From: JBCCXZ01 sp965228005 | GTDB taxonomy: Bacteria > Planctomycetota > Planctomycetia > Pirellulales > Lacipirellulaceae | DNA: 64,000 nucleotides | Reading direction: 5' to 3' | NCBI GenBank assembly: GCA_965228005.1 | Contig: CBDDGV010000002.1 | Span: 124,001 to 188,000 of the forward strand | Notes under the pieces: generated by a model | What the model was told of the DNA's origin: nothing | Databases searched by the model: none | The model's input: the letters and a program-made list of their open reading frames with translations, nothing else | Part shown: piece by piece, positions 1 through 8,721 of the stretch | How positions within the stretch are numbered: position 1 is the first letter of the stretch | How the letters are laid out: each line of letters begins with the position of its first letter | Translations under genes and position numbers: made by a program

Positions 1-1436
1 GTGGCCTGCGTGAGCAGCCCCCGCCGGTTGTCCGGCAACTCGACCCGCACCCACTTGCCCTCGTCGGGGTAAGGGTTCTCTCGTCGCTGCTGGCGGCGGA
101 GGATGGCCTCCCGCTCCGGGCCGCCGCCCGCGTAGTACATCTCCTCGGGGTCTTGGCCCTCGAACTGGAGGCCGTAGTGCTCCGCCATCCGTGGATTGAC
201 GAACGTGAAATCGGCGGACACCACCTGCTCCAGCGTGAGGTCTTCGGCAAACGCCGCGGCGAAGAAGCGTTCGGTCTCCTCGACCATCGCCTCGCGGAGG
301 CGGCCGCCCCAGGTCGGGTAGAGCCGGACGTTGAACTCCGTTTCGTAGAGCTGGCCCACTCCGAGCCACTGCTGGACGAACGACCGCACGAGCGACCGGT
401 TGCGTTTGTGCTCGAGCATCCGCTGCACTTGTCGCTGGAGTGCCTCTTCGTCGCTGAGTTCGCCCGCCCCCGCGGCGCGGAGTAGCTCCCGGTCGGGCAT
501 GCTCGACCACAAGAAGTAGGAGAGCCGGTTGGCGAGTTGGTACCCGCCGATCGCCTTGGGTTCTTGGACGGGCGAGCTGACGACTTCCGGTTCGACCCGG
601 AACAGGAAATGGGGCGAAACGAGCACGGCCTGCACGCCCGCCGACACGGCGTCGTCGAACGATGCGCCGCCGTCGTGCATGCGGCCGGCGAGGTCCACCA
701 GTCGCTGCACCTCGTGCGGCTCCGCGGGACGGCGGAAGGCGAGCGGGACGAGACGCTCGAACACCGCGTGCGCGGCGTCGCGTGCCCTCAACCCGGATTC
801 GGGCGTCTCGACCAGCAGACGCGCCCGGCTGCCGTTCTCTCGTTGGTCGGTGAGCACCTTGGCCGTGATCTTCTCCGCCGCGTCGAAGTACTTCTCCAGC
901 AGCATGGGAGAGAGCGTCAACGCGTCGCCCTGGTTGTCGAAGCCCGCGGCGACCTCGTCGGAGGGGAAGCCGACCTCCAACGAGGGGCGGTAACGGATGC
1001 CGAAGAGCTGCTCGACGGTGTTGTCGTACTCGAACGCATTCAGGCGGCGGATGGTCACCCTGCCGGGTGAGGCCGGCACGCCGCAGTCTGCTTTCTCGAG
1101 CAGCGACTCGATCGCCTCGACCACCGAGTCCCGCTCGGCTAGCTCCGGGAGCAGCGCCTCGGCGGGCGGCATCGCCCCCAGCTCGATCAGGCCCCGGATC
1201 TGTGCCCAGCGCGACCGGTCGCGCTCGGCCGAGGAGAGCGAAGTGTAGGCCTCCAGGTCGACGCCGCCCTCGGCTTCGTCGCCGCCGGAGTGGCAGTCGA
1301 TGCAGTAGTCCGTGACGAACGGCAAGACCTCGTCGGCGAACCGCTGCTGGCGTGCGTCGTGCGGAGCGGTTTGCTCGGCGGCGCCTACTCCGGGCGCGAA
1401 GCACAACGCGGCGGCGCTCAGCAGGAGGTTCCGCAT
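1..1436 (-). CDS. Planctomycete cytochrome c / DUF1587-DUF1592-DUF1588 protein (3' end cut by window edge)
   Basis: Large secreted heme protein of a family greatly expanded in planctomycetes; its biochemical role is not established. The 478 codons visible begin with a signal peptide (MRNLLLSAAALCFAPG), followed by a c-type heme motif CIDCH near residues 45-49. Then come a DUF1587-like stretch (RRLNAFEYDNTVEQLFG), a DUF1595-like stretch (FERLVPLAFRRPAEPHEV), a DUF1592 stretch (NRLSYFLWSSMPD) and the start of DUF1588 (RRGLLTQA) at the window edge. The C-terminal DUF1585 part should lie outside. The ATG at 1436 is chosen because it opens directly into the signal peptide. In this group such genes usually pair with a DUF1552 or DUF1501 partner; none is visible here. 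Family assignment is confident, function is not. Confidence 0.9.
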   Translation of the reverse strand, partial: MRNLLLSAAALCFAPGVGAAEQTAPHDARQQRFADEVLPFVTDYCIDCHSGGDEAEGGVDLEAYTSLSSAERDRSRWAQIRGLIELGAMPPAEALLPELAERDSVVEAIESLLEKADCGVPASPGRVTIRRLNAFEYDNTVEQLFGIRYRPSLEVGFPSDEVAAGFDNQGDALTLSPMLLEKYFDAAEKITAKVLTDQRENGSRARLLVETPESGLRARDAAHAVFERLVPLAFRRPAEPHEVQRLVDLAGRMHDGGASFDDAVSAGVQAVLVSPHFLFRVEPEVVSSPVQEPKAIGGYQLANRLSYFLWSSMPDRELLRAAGAGELSDEEALQRQVQRMLEHKRNRSLVRSFVQQWLGVGQLYETEFNVRLYPTWGGRLREAMVEETERFFAAAFAEDLTLEQVVSADFTFVNPRMAEHYGLQFEGQDPEEMYYAGGGPEREAILRRQQRRENPYPDEGKWVRVELPDNRRGLLTQA

Positions 1437-1632
1437 GGCTCATGGCCACCGGCGATCCCGACTGAAGAAAGGCGGGAGTCGGCGATCCAATCGGGGCGAG
1501 GTGTTGGGGAGGGCTGCGCGGCGCGTCCGTTCTGTCCGCCGCAGCGGATAGTCTAGCCGTGGGCGAGACTGGGCTCAACGTTTCGAGATTATGCAACTGC
1601 GCCATCGCGCTAGCGAAACCGAACCGCAACCT

Positions 1633-3246
1633 CTATTTAGAGGCAGAAACGCGCCGCAGCGGCCGGCCTGCGTACTCGTCCTGAAACTCCCCTTTTACGA
1701 TCGCTGTTTTACCGTTGACGAGAACTCGCTCGACGCCCACGGAAACCTCGAACGGCGACTCGAAGGTGGCGCGGTCCATCAGCTTCTCTGGGTCGAAGAC
1801 GACGATGTCCGCCAAGAAGCTCGGCTTGAGGTAGCCGCGGTCTTCGAGGCCGAGGATGTCGGCGGGCAATCCGCTGCAGCTCCGCACGGCGGTTTCTAAC
1901 GGGGCGACGCCCTCGCCGAGTGCGTACCGCCCGATCTTGCGGGGGAACGTGCCGAAGCTCCGCGGGTGGGGCTTCGAGCCGTCGTCGATCTTGGTGCTGC
2001 CGTCGGAGGCGGTCGCGACGTAGGGCAGCGTCATGACGTAACGCACGTCGTTCTCGTCCATGCTGAAGCTTACGCCCGCGGCGCCGCCGGTGAGCAACAC
2101 CTCCCAGGCGACGTCGATCAGTTCGAGCCCCTCGTCTTTGGCGACTTCGGTGAGCAGCTTTCCGACCCACGCGGGGTGGTCTTTGATGCTGGCGATCATG
2201 ATCGGTCCGCGGGCCTCGAGGTTCGCGGCGACCATCGCCCGCAAGCGGGGCCCGTGCTCGTCGGACTTGAGCCGCGCCACCGTGGCGGCTCCGCCGCCCT
2301 CACGTTCTTCGTCGGGGAGCAGCATCGCGTCGATGCCTGTGGACGACGCGTTGTAGGGGTACTGATCGGCGGTCACGCGGAGGCCCTCGGCGCGGGCCTC
2401 TTCGATCCGCCGGGCGGCCGCTCGGACCTTGCCCCAGTTGCGGCGCTTGCTCGACTTGAAGTGCGACACGTGCACGGGCAGGCCGGCGCGGCGGCCGATC
2501 TCGATGGTCTCGTCGATGGCTTCGAGCAGCTCGTCGCCCTCGTCGCGCATGTGGCTGGCGTAGATGCCGCCGTGGCTGTGCACGACTTTCGCGATCCGCA
2601 CCAGCTCGTCGGTGTCGGCGTAGGAGCTGGGCACGTATTGCAGCCCGGTGCTCATGCCCCACGCGCCGGCCCGCATGGCTTCGTCGGCGATCGACTCCAT
2701 CTGCGCAAGCTCTTCTTCGGTCGCGGCACGGCGGACCTTGCCCATGACTCGGTTACGCAGGGCGCCCTGCGGGATGAGCTGCGCGACGTTCACGCCGGGC
2801 GGGTTGTCGGCCATGTACTCGTAGAAGGCCGCGACGTCGATCGCCCCGCCGCCGCAGTTGCCGGTGACGATCGTCGTGCAGCCCTGCGTGAGGTAGTTCG
2901 CGGCGCTGCGGGTGGCCTGCTGCGTGATCGCCAGGTCCGCGACAGTGGGGTTGTCGCTGTCGGTGCGGGCGAAGTCGCTGTGGTTGTGGAGGTCGATGAA
3001 GCCGGGGGCGATCACCAGGCCGGTGCAGTCCATCCGCTCGGCGGTATCTGCTGCGGTGAACGCGCCGACGGCAACGATCTGGTCGCCCCGGATGGCCACG
3101 TCGCCCGTGAACGGCTGGCCGCCGGAGCCGTCGACGATCGTGCCGCCGACCAGGACGAAGTCGGCGTCGATCGGGTTATCCTCTGCGGATGCAGGTCCGA
3201 TGGAGCAAACGACCAGGAAGAGCGAAGCGAGCAGGCGGAGCGGCAT
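1633..3246 (-). CDS. N-acyl-D-amino-acid deacylase (D-aminoacylase) family amidohydrolase, secreted
   Basis: 537-residue amidohydrolase-superfamily enzyme predicted to hydrolyse N-acyl-D-amino acids outside the cytoplasm. A signal peptide (MPLRLLASLFLVVCSIGPASA) precedes the mature start. The metal-binding HNH of PGFIDLHNHSDF lies at residues 87-89, the D-aminoacylase cysteine motif TGNCGGG near 140, and HMRDEGD, HVSHFKSS and DQYPYNAS follow in family order. The start at 3246 is preferred over an upstream in-frame start at 3435 because the extra 63 residues lie inside the preceding gene's 3' end and are low-complexity, and 3246 begins a clean signal peptide. The gene starts 41 bp after the PEP-CTERM gene stop, so co-transcription is possible. 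A dihydroorotase-like side activity cannot be excluded. Confidence 0.9.
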   Translation of the reverse strand: MPLRLLASLFLVVCSIGPASAEDNPIDADFVLVGGTIVDGSGGQPFTGDVAIRGDQIVAVGAFTAADTAERMDCTGLVIAPGFIDLHNHSDFARTDSDNPTVADLAITQQATRSAANYLTQGCTTIVTGNCGGGAIDVAAFYEYMADNPPGVNVAQLIPQGALRNRVMGKVRRAATEEELAQMESIADEAMRAGAWGMSTGLQYVPSSYADTDELVRIAKVVHSHGGIYASHMRDEGDELLEAIDETIEIGRRAGLPVHVSHFKSSKRRNWGKVRAAARRIEEARAEGLRVTADQYPYNASSTGIDAMLLPDEEREGGGAATVARLKSDEHGPRLRAMVAANLEARGPIMIASIKDHPAWVGKLLTEVAKDEGLELIDVAWEVLLTGGAAGVSFSMDENDVRYVMTLPYVATASDGSTKIDDGSKPHPRSFGTFPRKIGRYALGEGVAPLETAVRSCSGLPADILGLEDRGYLKPSFLADIVVFDPEKLMDRATFESPFEVSVGVERVLVNGKTAIVKGEFQDEYAGRPLRRVSASK

Positions 3247-3287
3247 GTCGGGGACCCGGGCTGAGTGCGGCGAGGCGGGCCCGCCGT

Positions 3288-4532
3288 TCAGGCCCGACGC
3301 CCGCCCAACATAGCCAAGGCCAGAAGCGCCAGCAAACCGGCGGCCGGCTCGGGCACCGCCGCGGCGGCGGCCACCGCTACTTGCTGCGCCTCCCAAAGCT
3401 GGAGACCGAAGGGCGAGCCGTCGTCCCGCTGCCAAGCAACCAGGTCGGCGATGTCGACATCGCCGTCCGCGTCGAGGTCGGCAGAGGCGCCGGGGACGGT
3501 CACGAACTGGTTGCCGGCGATGTTGGCGAGGTTGATGCCGGCGATGTTGTTGCCGAGGTTGCCTTGGAGGACGCCGACGCCCGCGAACTGGTTCGACACG
3601 AACCTGTGGTTTCCACTGTTGATGAAGGCGGTGATGCGAACATTCCCGGTTGGGTTGCCAATCACCTCCAGCGGCACGGAGAACTCGATACCGGTCAGCA
3701 CGTCTTGCGGATTGCCTGTAGCGGCGCCGGTACCGCTGTTCACGCCCTGGGTGTTGCTGTTGTCGATGGCCATCAGGAAACCGATGTCGTTCAGCAAGTC
3801 GCGGTGCTCTAAATCATTGTCTGGATCATTGGGGTCAACAGGCTCAGCAAACTCATGCTCAGGCGGATTGCAGTTTCTATCGGTCGGACCAGTGCAGCCG
3901 TTATTGAGCTGATCGATGGGCTCCCCCTGAGCTAGGCCGGGCTCAACCCCGAACGCCCGGTACTGAAAGCCGATGTCGCTCTTAGAGCCCGCCTGTCCAG
4001 CAGTCATGTCTCCGTAGTAGGCGGTAAGGGTCCACTCCGTGATCGCGGGGCTGCCAAAAGTGTGGTTGCCGTTAGAGAAGGTAAAGTAGTGGTCAGCGGT
4101 GAACCCAGCGTCAAACCGGAATCCGTTCATGTTCTGAAGTGCGCCCGTGCTGGGAGGATCACTGCAGCAGTAGGGATCAACTAAGTCGGGCGAGTTCGCT
4201 CCGTCGATCTGATTCTGCCCGCCGGGCTCGGAGTCGACAAACACCTCGAGTTTGTTGAAGTTGTTCTCCAGGTTCCCGGTGATGAGCACGTTGAGCCGCC
4301 CGCCGCTGATCGCGCCGAAGACCTGGTTGATCTCCGAGCCTCCGGGTGAAAAGCGGGGGTCGCTGCTGGTGCTGTTGCCGAACCCCGTGTTGGTGTTCTG
4401 CACCGACAGGGCCGAGCCGTAGACCGACTCGTCGCCCGCGGCCGTGCCGTCGATCACCGCCTGGGCGTGCGCCTGCACGCCGCCCGCAAGAGCCCATCCA
4501 ACAACCGCCGCCCAAAACTCCGGTTTCCGCAT
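3288..4532 (-). CDS. PEP-CTERM sorting domain protein with dockerin-like Ca-binding segment
   Basis: 414-residue exported protein of unknown function. It has an N-terminal signal peptide (start MRKPEFWAAVVGWALAGG), a central domain of about 300 residues, and a dockerin-type loop (DLDADGDVDIADLVAWQRDD) near residue 355. It ends in a PEP-CTERM tail: VPEP, a hydrophobic helix, then the basic end GGRRA. By analogy with the exosortase/PEP-CTERM system it is sorted at the membrane and the tail is removed, probably to a surface or matrix location. The central part (about 3780-4180) is visibly AT-richer than its neighbours, consistent with a fast-evolving surface domain. No exosortase is in the window. 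The start at 4532 is chosen for the signal peptide. Confidence 0.88.
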   Translation of the reverse strand: MRKPEFWAAVVGWALAGGVQAHAQAVIDGTAAGDESVYGSALSVQNTNTGFGNSTSSDPRFSPGGSEINQVFGAISGGRLNVLITGNLENNFNKLEVFVDSEPGGQNQIDGANSPDLVDPYCCSDPPSTGALQNMNGFRFDAGFTADHYFTFSNGNHTFGSPAITEWTLTAYYGDMTAGQAGSKSDIGFQYRAFGVEPGLAQGEPIDQLNNGCTGPTDRNCNPPEHEFAEPVDPNDPDNDLEHRDLLNDIGFLMAIDNSNTQGVNSGTGAATGNPQDVLTGIEFSVPLEVIGNPTGNVRITAFINSGNHRFVSNQFAGVGVLQGNLGNNIAGINLANIAGNQFVTVPGASADLDADGDVDIADLVAWQRDDGSPFGLQLWEAQQVAVAAAAAVPEPAAGLLALLALAMLGGRRA

Positions 4533-4755
4533 CGCCGCCTTCCCTTGGTGTCACGCTTGGAGTATCCACAAACGGTCTATGCTAACCTGTCGCTGCGGCG
4601 AAGTCACCGAACCGGCGGGGCTGCCAGATGCTCATAGAGCATGGGCTTGTGAGCTGGAACACAGTGCGTGTTGCGCCGTAGCATGACCGGCCCCCTGCCC
4701 CACGCCCGCCAAGTCCCCGCCCCGCTCGCCTGCTGAAGCGCCCGAAAGGAACCGC

Positions 4756-5652
4756 GTGTCCCCGCAAACCGCGCTCAGTCGTGCCTTCCTGGCGATCGCG
4801 CTCTTCTCGAGCGTGCCCTGCTGCATCAAGTCGGTCGCGCTGGGGACCGTGCCGCTGGCAATCTGCCGGCTCGGTGCGGCGAGCCTCGTCTTCACCGTCT
4901 GGCTGGCCGCCAACGGCGAGCTCTCGCTGGGCTCGGTCCGGGAATGGCCGCTCCGCCAGTGGCGGGCGCTGGCCGCGGTGGGGCTGGCCTTCGGTCTGCA
5001 CTGGCTTACTTACTTCGAGAGCATCAAATTGGCGACCGCGGCCATCGGCGTTATCGGGTTCAGCACCTACGGCGTGCACCTGATGGTGCTCGGATGGCTG
5101 ATGGGCCGGAGCCGGCCGAGCGCCATCGACATCGCCGGCCTGGTCGCCGCCTGCTGCGGCACGCTTCTGCTGGTCCCCGGCTTCGACCTGCGGAACGATC
5201 ACACGCTTGGCCTGTTCTTTGGGGTGCTGAGCGGGTTGTTCGGGGCGTTCCTGCCGCTGCTGCACCAGCACTACTCCGATATCGGTAGCGACCTCCGTGC
5301 GTGGGGGCAGTTCACGTTTGCGTTGCCGCTGTTCCTGGTGCTCGCCCCGGGGAGCGAGTGGCCGATCGACGGGCGGGACGCCCTGCTGCTCGTGTACATC
5401 GCCTTCGGCGTGACGGTCGTCGGGCACGGACTGTGGGTCCAAGCGACGACGGCGCTGTCGACCGCCACGATCAGCCTGCTCTCCTACCTGTACCTGCCCG
5501 GCGCGCTCGTGTTCAGCTATTTCGCGATCGGCGAGACCCTCACCCCGAATATGATGGGCGGGGCGGTGTTGATCTTCGCGGCGAATCTCGCCACGCTCTG
5601 GACACAGGCCCGGAGCAACGCCCTGGCCGCCGCCCACGCGGTCGAGGAGTGA
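4756..5652 (+). CDS. EamA/DMT-family transporter
   Basis: 298-residue polytopic membrane protein of the drug/metabolite transporter superfamily. About ten hydrophobic segments fall in two EamA halves, the usual size for the family. Substrate cannot be predicted. The GTG start at 4756 is supported by an AAAGGA ribosome-binding site a few bases upstream and by the immediate entry into the first membrane helix (FLAIALFSSVPCC). It lies divergent from the PEP-CTERM gene with about 220 bp between. The yjbQ-like gene begins 58 bp downstream on the same strand, so the two may share a transcript. Confidence 0.85.
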   Translation: MSPQTALSRAFLAIALFSSVPCCIKSVALGTVPLAICRLGAASLVFTVWLAANGELSLGSVREWPLRQWRALAAVGLAFGLHWLTYFESIKLATAAIGVIGFSTYGVHLMVLGWLMGRSRPSAIDIAGLVAACCGTLLLVPGFDLRNDHTLGLFFGVLSGLFGAFLPLLHQHYSDIGSDLRAWGQFTFALPLFLVLAPGSEWPIDGRDALLLVYIAFGVTVVGHGLWVQATTALSTATISLLSYLYLPGALVFSYFAIGETLTPNMMGGAVLIFAANLATLWTQARSNALAAAHAVEE

Positions 5653-5710
5653 CTCACCTCCCAGACCCGCGCCTGCTCATCAAGAATCAGTCAAACCGGA
5701 GGCGTCGCCG

Positions 5711-6133
<423 letters not shown>

Positions 6134-6173
6134 TCGTTGAGTCGGTCGAGTACGAGTTGAGTCAACCGAATTC

Positions 6174-6323
6174 AGGGAGATGGGGGGATGTTGGTGATAA
6201 GGGGGATGGAAGGCGACTATATCCCATTTCCCCGGAACCTGGTGTTGATTGAGTTTGGCAAAGAGGGTGTCGATCACCTTCAACCCATCCCCCTTCATCT
6301 CCTCCTATCCCCACATCTCCTTC
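6174..6323. repeat. Long imperfect inverted repeat of GGAGATG/GGGGAT words
   Basis: The left arm (6174-6213) contains GGAGATG, GGGGGAT and AAGGGGGATGG. The right arm (6285-6323) is its near-perfect reverse complement (CCATCCCCCTTCATCTCC, then CCACATCTCC). Arms are about 37 bp with a loop of about 70 bp. It fills the gap between the convergent yjbQ-like and DUF4105 genes and touches the stop codon of the latter. There is no downstream T-run, so it is not a classical intrinsic terminator. It is one of several word-built inverted repeats in this window. Confidence 0.8.
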
Positions 6324-7157
6324 TCATTTCCGAATCAGCTCCGAGAACCGCTCGCTGTCCGCGGCGGCGAGCGCCTTGCCGGTGATGTACGCCCTCTGCT
6401 TCGTTTCTTCAAACGTGCCGTAGGGTTCTATGAGCCCCTCGTCGTAGGCGAGCTTGTCGGAGAGCCCCGGCAGCAGCACGCGGTAGTCGTAGGCGATGCG
6501 GTTGGGCTTCACCCGGTTGATGTGGCGGGCGATGTTGGTGGTGCAGTTGTTGGCCACGGTGTCGTAGAACTCGGGCCGCGAGGCCAGCTCGTTCACCCGA
6601 CCCAGCACGTCGACCAGCAGCCGTTGCGACGCTTCGGGCGTCGCGGTCGTCGGGTACAGGTACACATCGTTCTCCCACGCCTTGGCGCGGAGACCGATCG
6701 CGTCGCGTTCGTCGGCGAGCACGTACATCAGCTCGTACTGCCGCAGCCCGCCCTTCCAAGCGGCGTACTCTTCGCCCTCTTCACGGCGGATCTCGACGCT
6801 CACCGTCAAGTGCTCGGGCGGCCGGTCCGCGGGGCGGAAGCCGAAGCTGAGCATCGTGTGCGCGATCGCCGGGGTCGAGTCGAACGGCACGATGAGGAAG
6901 TCGACCGATTCCAGCTCCGACAGCCGGTAGGTGCGGTCCTCGAACTCCGGCAGGTAGAAGTCCTCTGAGAACCAGCGGCAGTTCCGGACGTTGCGGACGG
7001 TAACGGTGTCGCCCTCGATCTCGGCTGTGGCCAAGACGGCCTGCTCGGGGGTCCAGTTGCGGTTGTTGGAGGGCGCAACCACCTTCTGCGTCGCCGAGCA
7101 CCCAAGGCACGCGACGACGGCCACAGCGAGGCCGGTGTAGAAACAGAACGATGTCAT
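6324..7157 (-). CDS. DUF4105 / Lnb N-terminal periplasmic domain lipoprotein
   Basis: 277-residue predicted lipoprotein. A short signal sequence ends in a lipobox (VACLGC) with lipidated Cys near residue 20. The body matches the DUF4105 fold, including the family signature NNCTTN with the likely nucleophilic Cys near residue 192. In some bacteria this domain belongs to Lnb-type lipoprotein N-acyltransferases; whether this protein acylates lipoproteins is inference. The start at 7157 is chosen because it opens the lipoprotein signal. The same frame extends upstream antisense to hisG, but that part is not protein-like. It lies downstream of hisG on the same strand, separated by a REP-like element. 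Confidence 0.75.
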   Translation of the reverse strand: MTSFCFYTGLAVAVVACLGCSATQKVVAPSNNRNWTPEQAVLATAEIEGDTVTVRNVRNCRWFSEDFYLPEFEDRTYRLSELESVDFLIVPFDSTPAIAHTMLSFGFRPADRPPEHLTVSVEIRREEGEEYAAWKGGLRQYELMYVLADERDAIGLRAKAWENDVYLYPTTATPEASQRLLVDVLGRVNELASRPEFYDTVANNCTTNIARHINRVKPNRIAYDYRVLLPGLSDKLAYDEGLIEPYGTFEETKQRAYITGKALAAADSERFSELIRK

Positions 7158-7252
7158 CCCGCGCAAGCCGAGTGGCTGGCCGATGGAAAAGTCGGCGGGA
7201 GAGTAGCTGAACGGGCGGGGGCGGGCAAGATGGGCCGAATCCGCAGGTTGGC

Positions 7253-7353
7253 AGCTGGTGCCATGGCCACGCCTGCGTGGCCATGCTGTCAGTAGGGTTT
7301 GTTCAGACAGGACGAAAGCATGCCCACGCCAGCGTGGGCATGGCACCCCAGCT
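7253..7353. repeat. REP/BIME-like pair of palindromes in inverted orientation
   Basis: Two short palindromes lie head to head. The first is GGCCACGCCTGCGTGGCC (7265-7282) and the second GCCCACGCCAGCGTGGGC (7322-7339), about 40 bp apart. The whole unit is also symmetric: the left flank AGCTGGTGCCATG matches the reverse complement of the right flank CATGGCACCCCAGCT. It sits directly after the hisG stop and before the DUF4105 gene, where it could act as a transcript 3'-end stabiliser or attenuator. I infer a dispersed repeat family from the form; copies elsewhere cannot be seen here. Confidence 0.75.
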
Positions 7354-7366
7354 GTGGAAGCGACGC

Positions 7367-8221
7367 CTACAGCCGGCAGTTGGCGATCGAGGTCTCCAGG
7401 ATCGCCTTGGCGCCTAGCTCTTCTAGCTTCTCCATGATGTCGATCACTTCCTTGCGACGCACCATCGCCCGGATACTGAACCAGCCCGGGTCCTCGAGAT
7501 TCGTGACCGTCGGCGAGTTGAACCCCGGCGTGAGCTTCTCGGCCGCCGCAAGCTTGGCCTCGGGGATGTTGTATTCCAGGAGAGACCAGGCGCGGGCGAT
7601 CACAACGCCCTCCAGCCGGCGGACGACGCGGTCGCACAGTTCGGTCTGCTTGGTGGCCGGGTTCTGGATGAGCACCGTTTCGTAGGAGCCGATCTCGTCC
7701 AGGATCCGGAGCCGGTTCGCCGCGAGCGTGCTGCCCGTTTCGACGAGGTCGACGATCGCGTCCGCCACGCCCAGGGCGATCATCACCTCGACCGAGCCGG
7801 TAAGCTCGACCGTGTGGGCCTTGGCGTTGTGGTCGGCGAGGTAGGTCTGCGTGACGTGCGGGAAGCTGGTGGCGATGCGGGCGCCGTCGAGCTGAGCGGG
7901 GGTGTTCACGCCGGAGTCGATCGGCACGCAGACCGCGAGGCGGCAGCCGCCGATGCCGAGCTTCAAGCGTTCGGGCAGGTCGACCCCGGCTTCGGCGACA
8001 AGGTCGCTGCCGGTGATGCCCATGTCGATGGCGCCCTCGGCGCACAGCACCGGGATGTCGTCGGTGCGGAGGAACGTGATGTCGATCGGCGCGTCCTTCA
8101 CGCGGGCGAACAGGCTGCGGTCCTGCCGGCGGAACTTCAGCCCCGCGTCGCGGAGCAGTTCGGTGGTGATGTCGGCGAGCCGCCCCTTGCTGGGGATGCC
8201 GATGCGAAAGTTCTCAGACAT
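7367..8221 (-). CDS. hisG: ATP phosphoribosyltransferase, long form
   Basis: Catalyses the first step of histidine synthesis, joining ATP and PRPP to phosphoribosyl-ATP. At 284 residues it is the long form with a C-terminal regulatory domain (IRAMVRRKEVIDIMEKLEELGA), so it should work without HisZ and be inhibited by histidine. Visible family motifs are IPSKGRL at the N-terminus, LCAEGAIDMGITGSDLVAE, and the PRPP-binding stretch IVDLVETGSTLAANRL. It starts 11 bp after the hisE stop, so the two are almost certainly co-transcribed. The ATG at 8221 gives the normal family length. Confidence 0.97.
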   Translation of the reverse strand: MSENFRIGIPSKGRLADITTELLRDAGLKFRRQDRSLFARVKDAPIDITFLRTDDIPVLCAEGAIDMGITGSDLVAEAGVDLPERLKLGIGGCRLAVCVPIDSGVNTPAQLDGARIATSFPHVTQTYLADHNAKAHTVELTGSVEVMIALGVADAIVDLVETGSTLAANRLRILDEIGSYETVLIQNPATKQTELCDRVVRRLEGVVIARAWSLLEYNIPEAKLAAAEKLTPGFNSPTVTNLEDPGWFSIRAMVRRKEVIDIMEKLEELGAKAILETSIANCRL

Positions 8222-8232
8222 ACCGTTGACGT

Positions 8233-8556
8233 TTACTCCGACCGTGAGGCCTTCTCTTCCAAACCCGACATGCCAAACCGCCGCGCGAGTTCCTGCTCGA
8301 CCTCGGCGAGCGAGACGCCGCGCGCCGCCAGCAACACCATCGCGTGGTAGACCAGGTCGCCCGCCTCGTAGACGGTGTGGTCGCGCCCGGCGTCGCCCGG
8401 CTCGCCGGCGGCCTCGACGAGTTCGGCCGCTTCCTCAATAATCTTGCTGCCGATCTTCTCGACGCCGCCCGCGAGCAGTTTGGCCGTGTATGACTCGTCG
8501 GCTGAGGCCCCCTTGCGGGCCTGGATCGTGGCTTCGAGCTGGTCGAGGGGTCGCAT
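8233..8556 (-). CDS. hisE: Phosphoribosyl-ATP pyrophosphatase
   Basis: 107-residue MazG-like enzyme for the second step of histidine synthesis, removing pyrophosphate from phosphoribosyl-ATP. The core motifs are ESYTAKLLAGGVEKIGSKI, EEAAELVEAA (acidic Mg-binding helix) and EAGDLVYHAMVLL. It is a stand-alone HisE, not fused to HisI. It precedes hisG by 11 bp, so the first two pathway steps are coupled. The remaining his genes are not in the window. Confidence 0.96.
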   Translation of the reverse strand: MRPLDQLEATIQARKGASADESYTAKLLAGGVEKIGSKIIEEAAELVEAAGEPGDAGRDHTVYEAGDLVYHAMVLLAARGVSLAEVEQELARRFGMSGLEEKASRSE

Positions 8557-8721
8557 CAGGTCATTCGTGTAAGGCGGGTTCGGGGAGGCGGCCTAGCGGG
8601 CTAGCCTGCCTTGTTGAGCCAAGCCCCTCAGTGTAAGCCGGGCGATTTCTGCGGGCAATCCACTAGAGCAGTCGATCCGCCGCTGGCTCGACCAGGTACC
8701 AAGAGAAACTCACTGAGCAGC

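Noticed and set aside
153..1315. Several plus-strand frames at the left edge
   Set aside because: All are antisense to the cytochrome c/DUF1587 gene, which runs off the edge.
1966..3264. 432-codon open frame antisense to the amidohydrolase
   Set aside because: Shadow frame; the minus-strand protein has all family motifs and a signal peptide.
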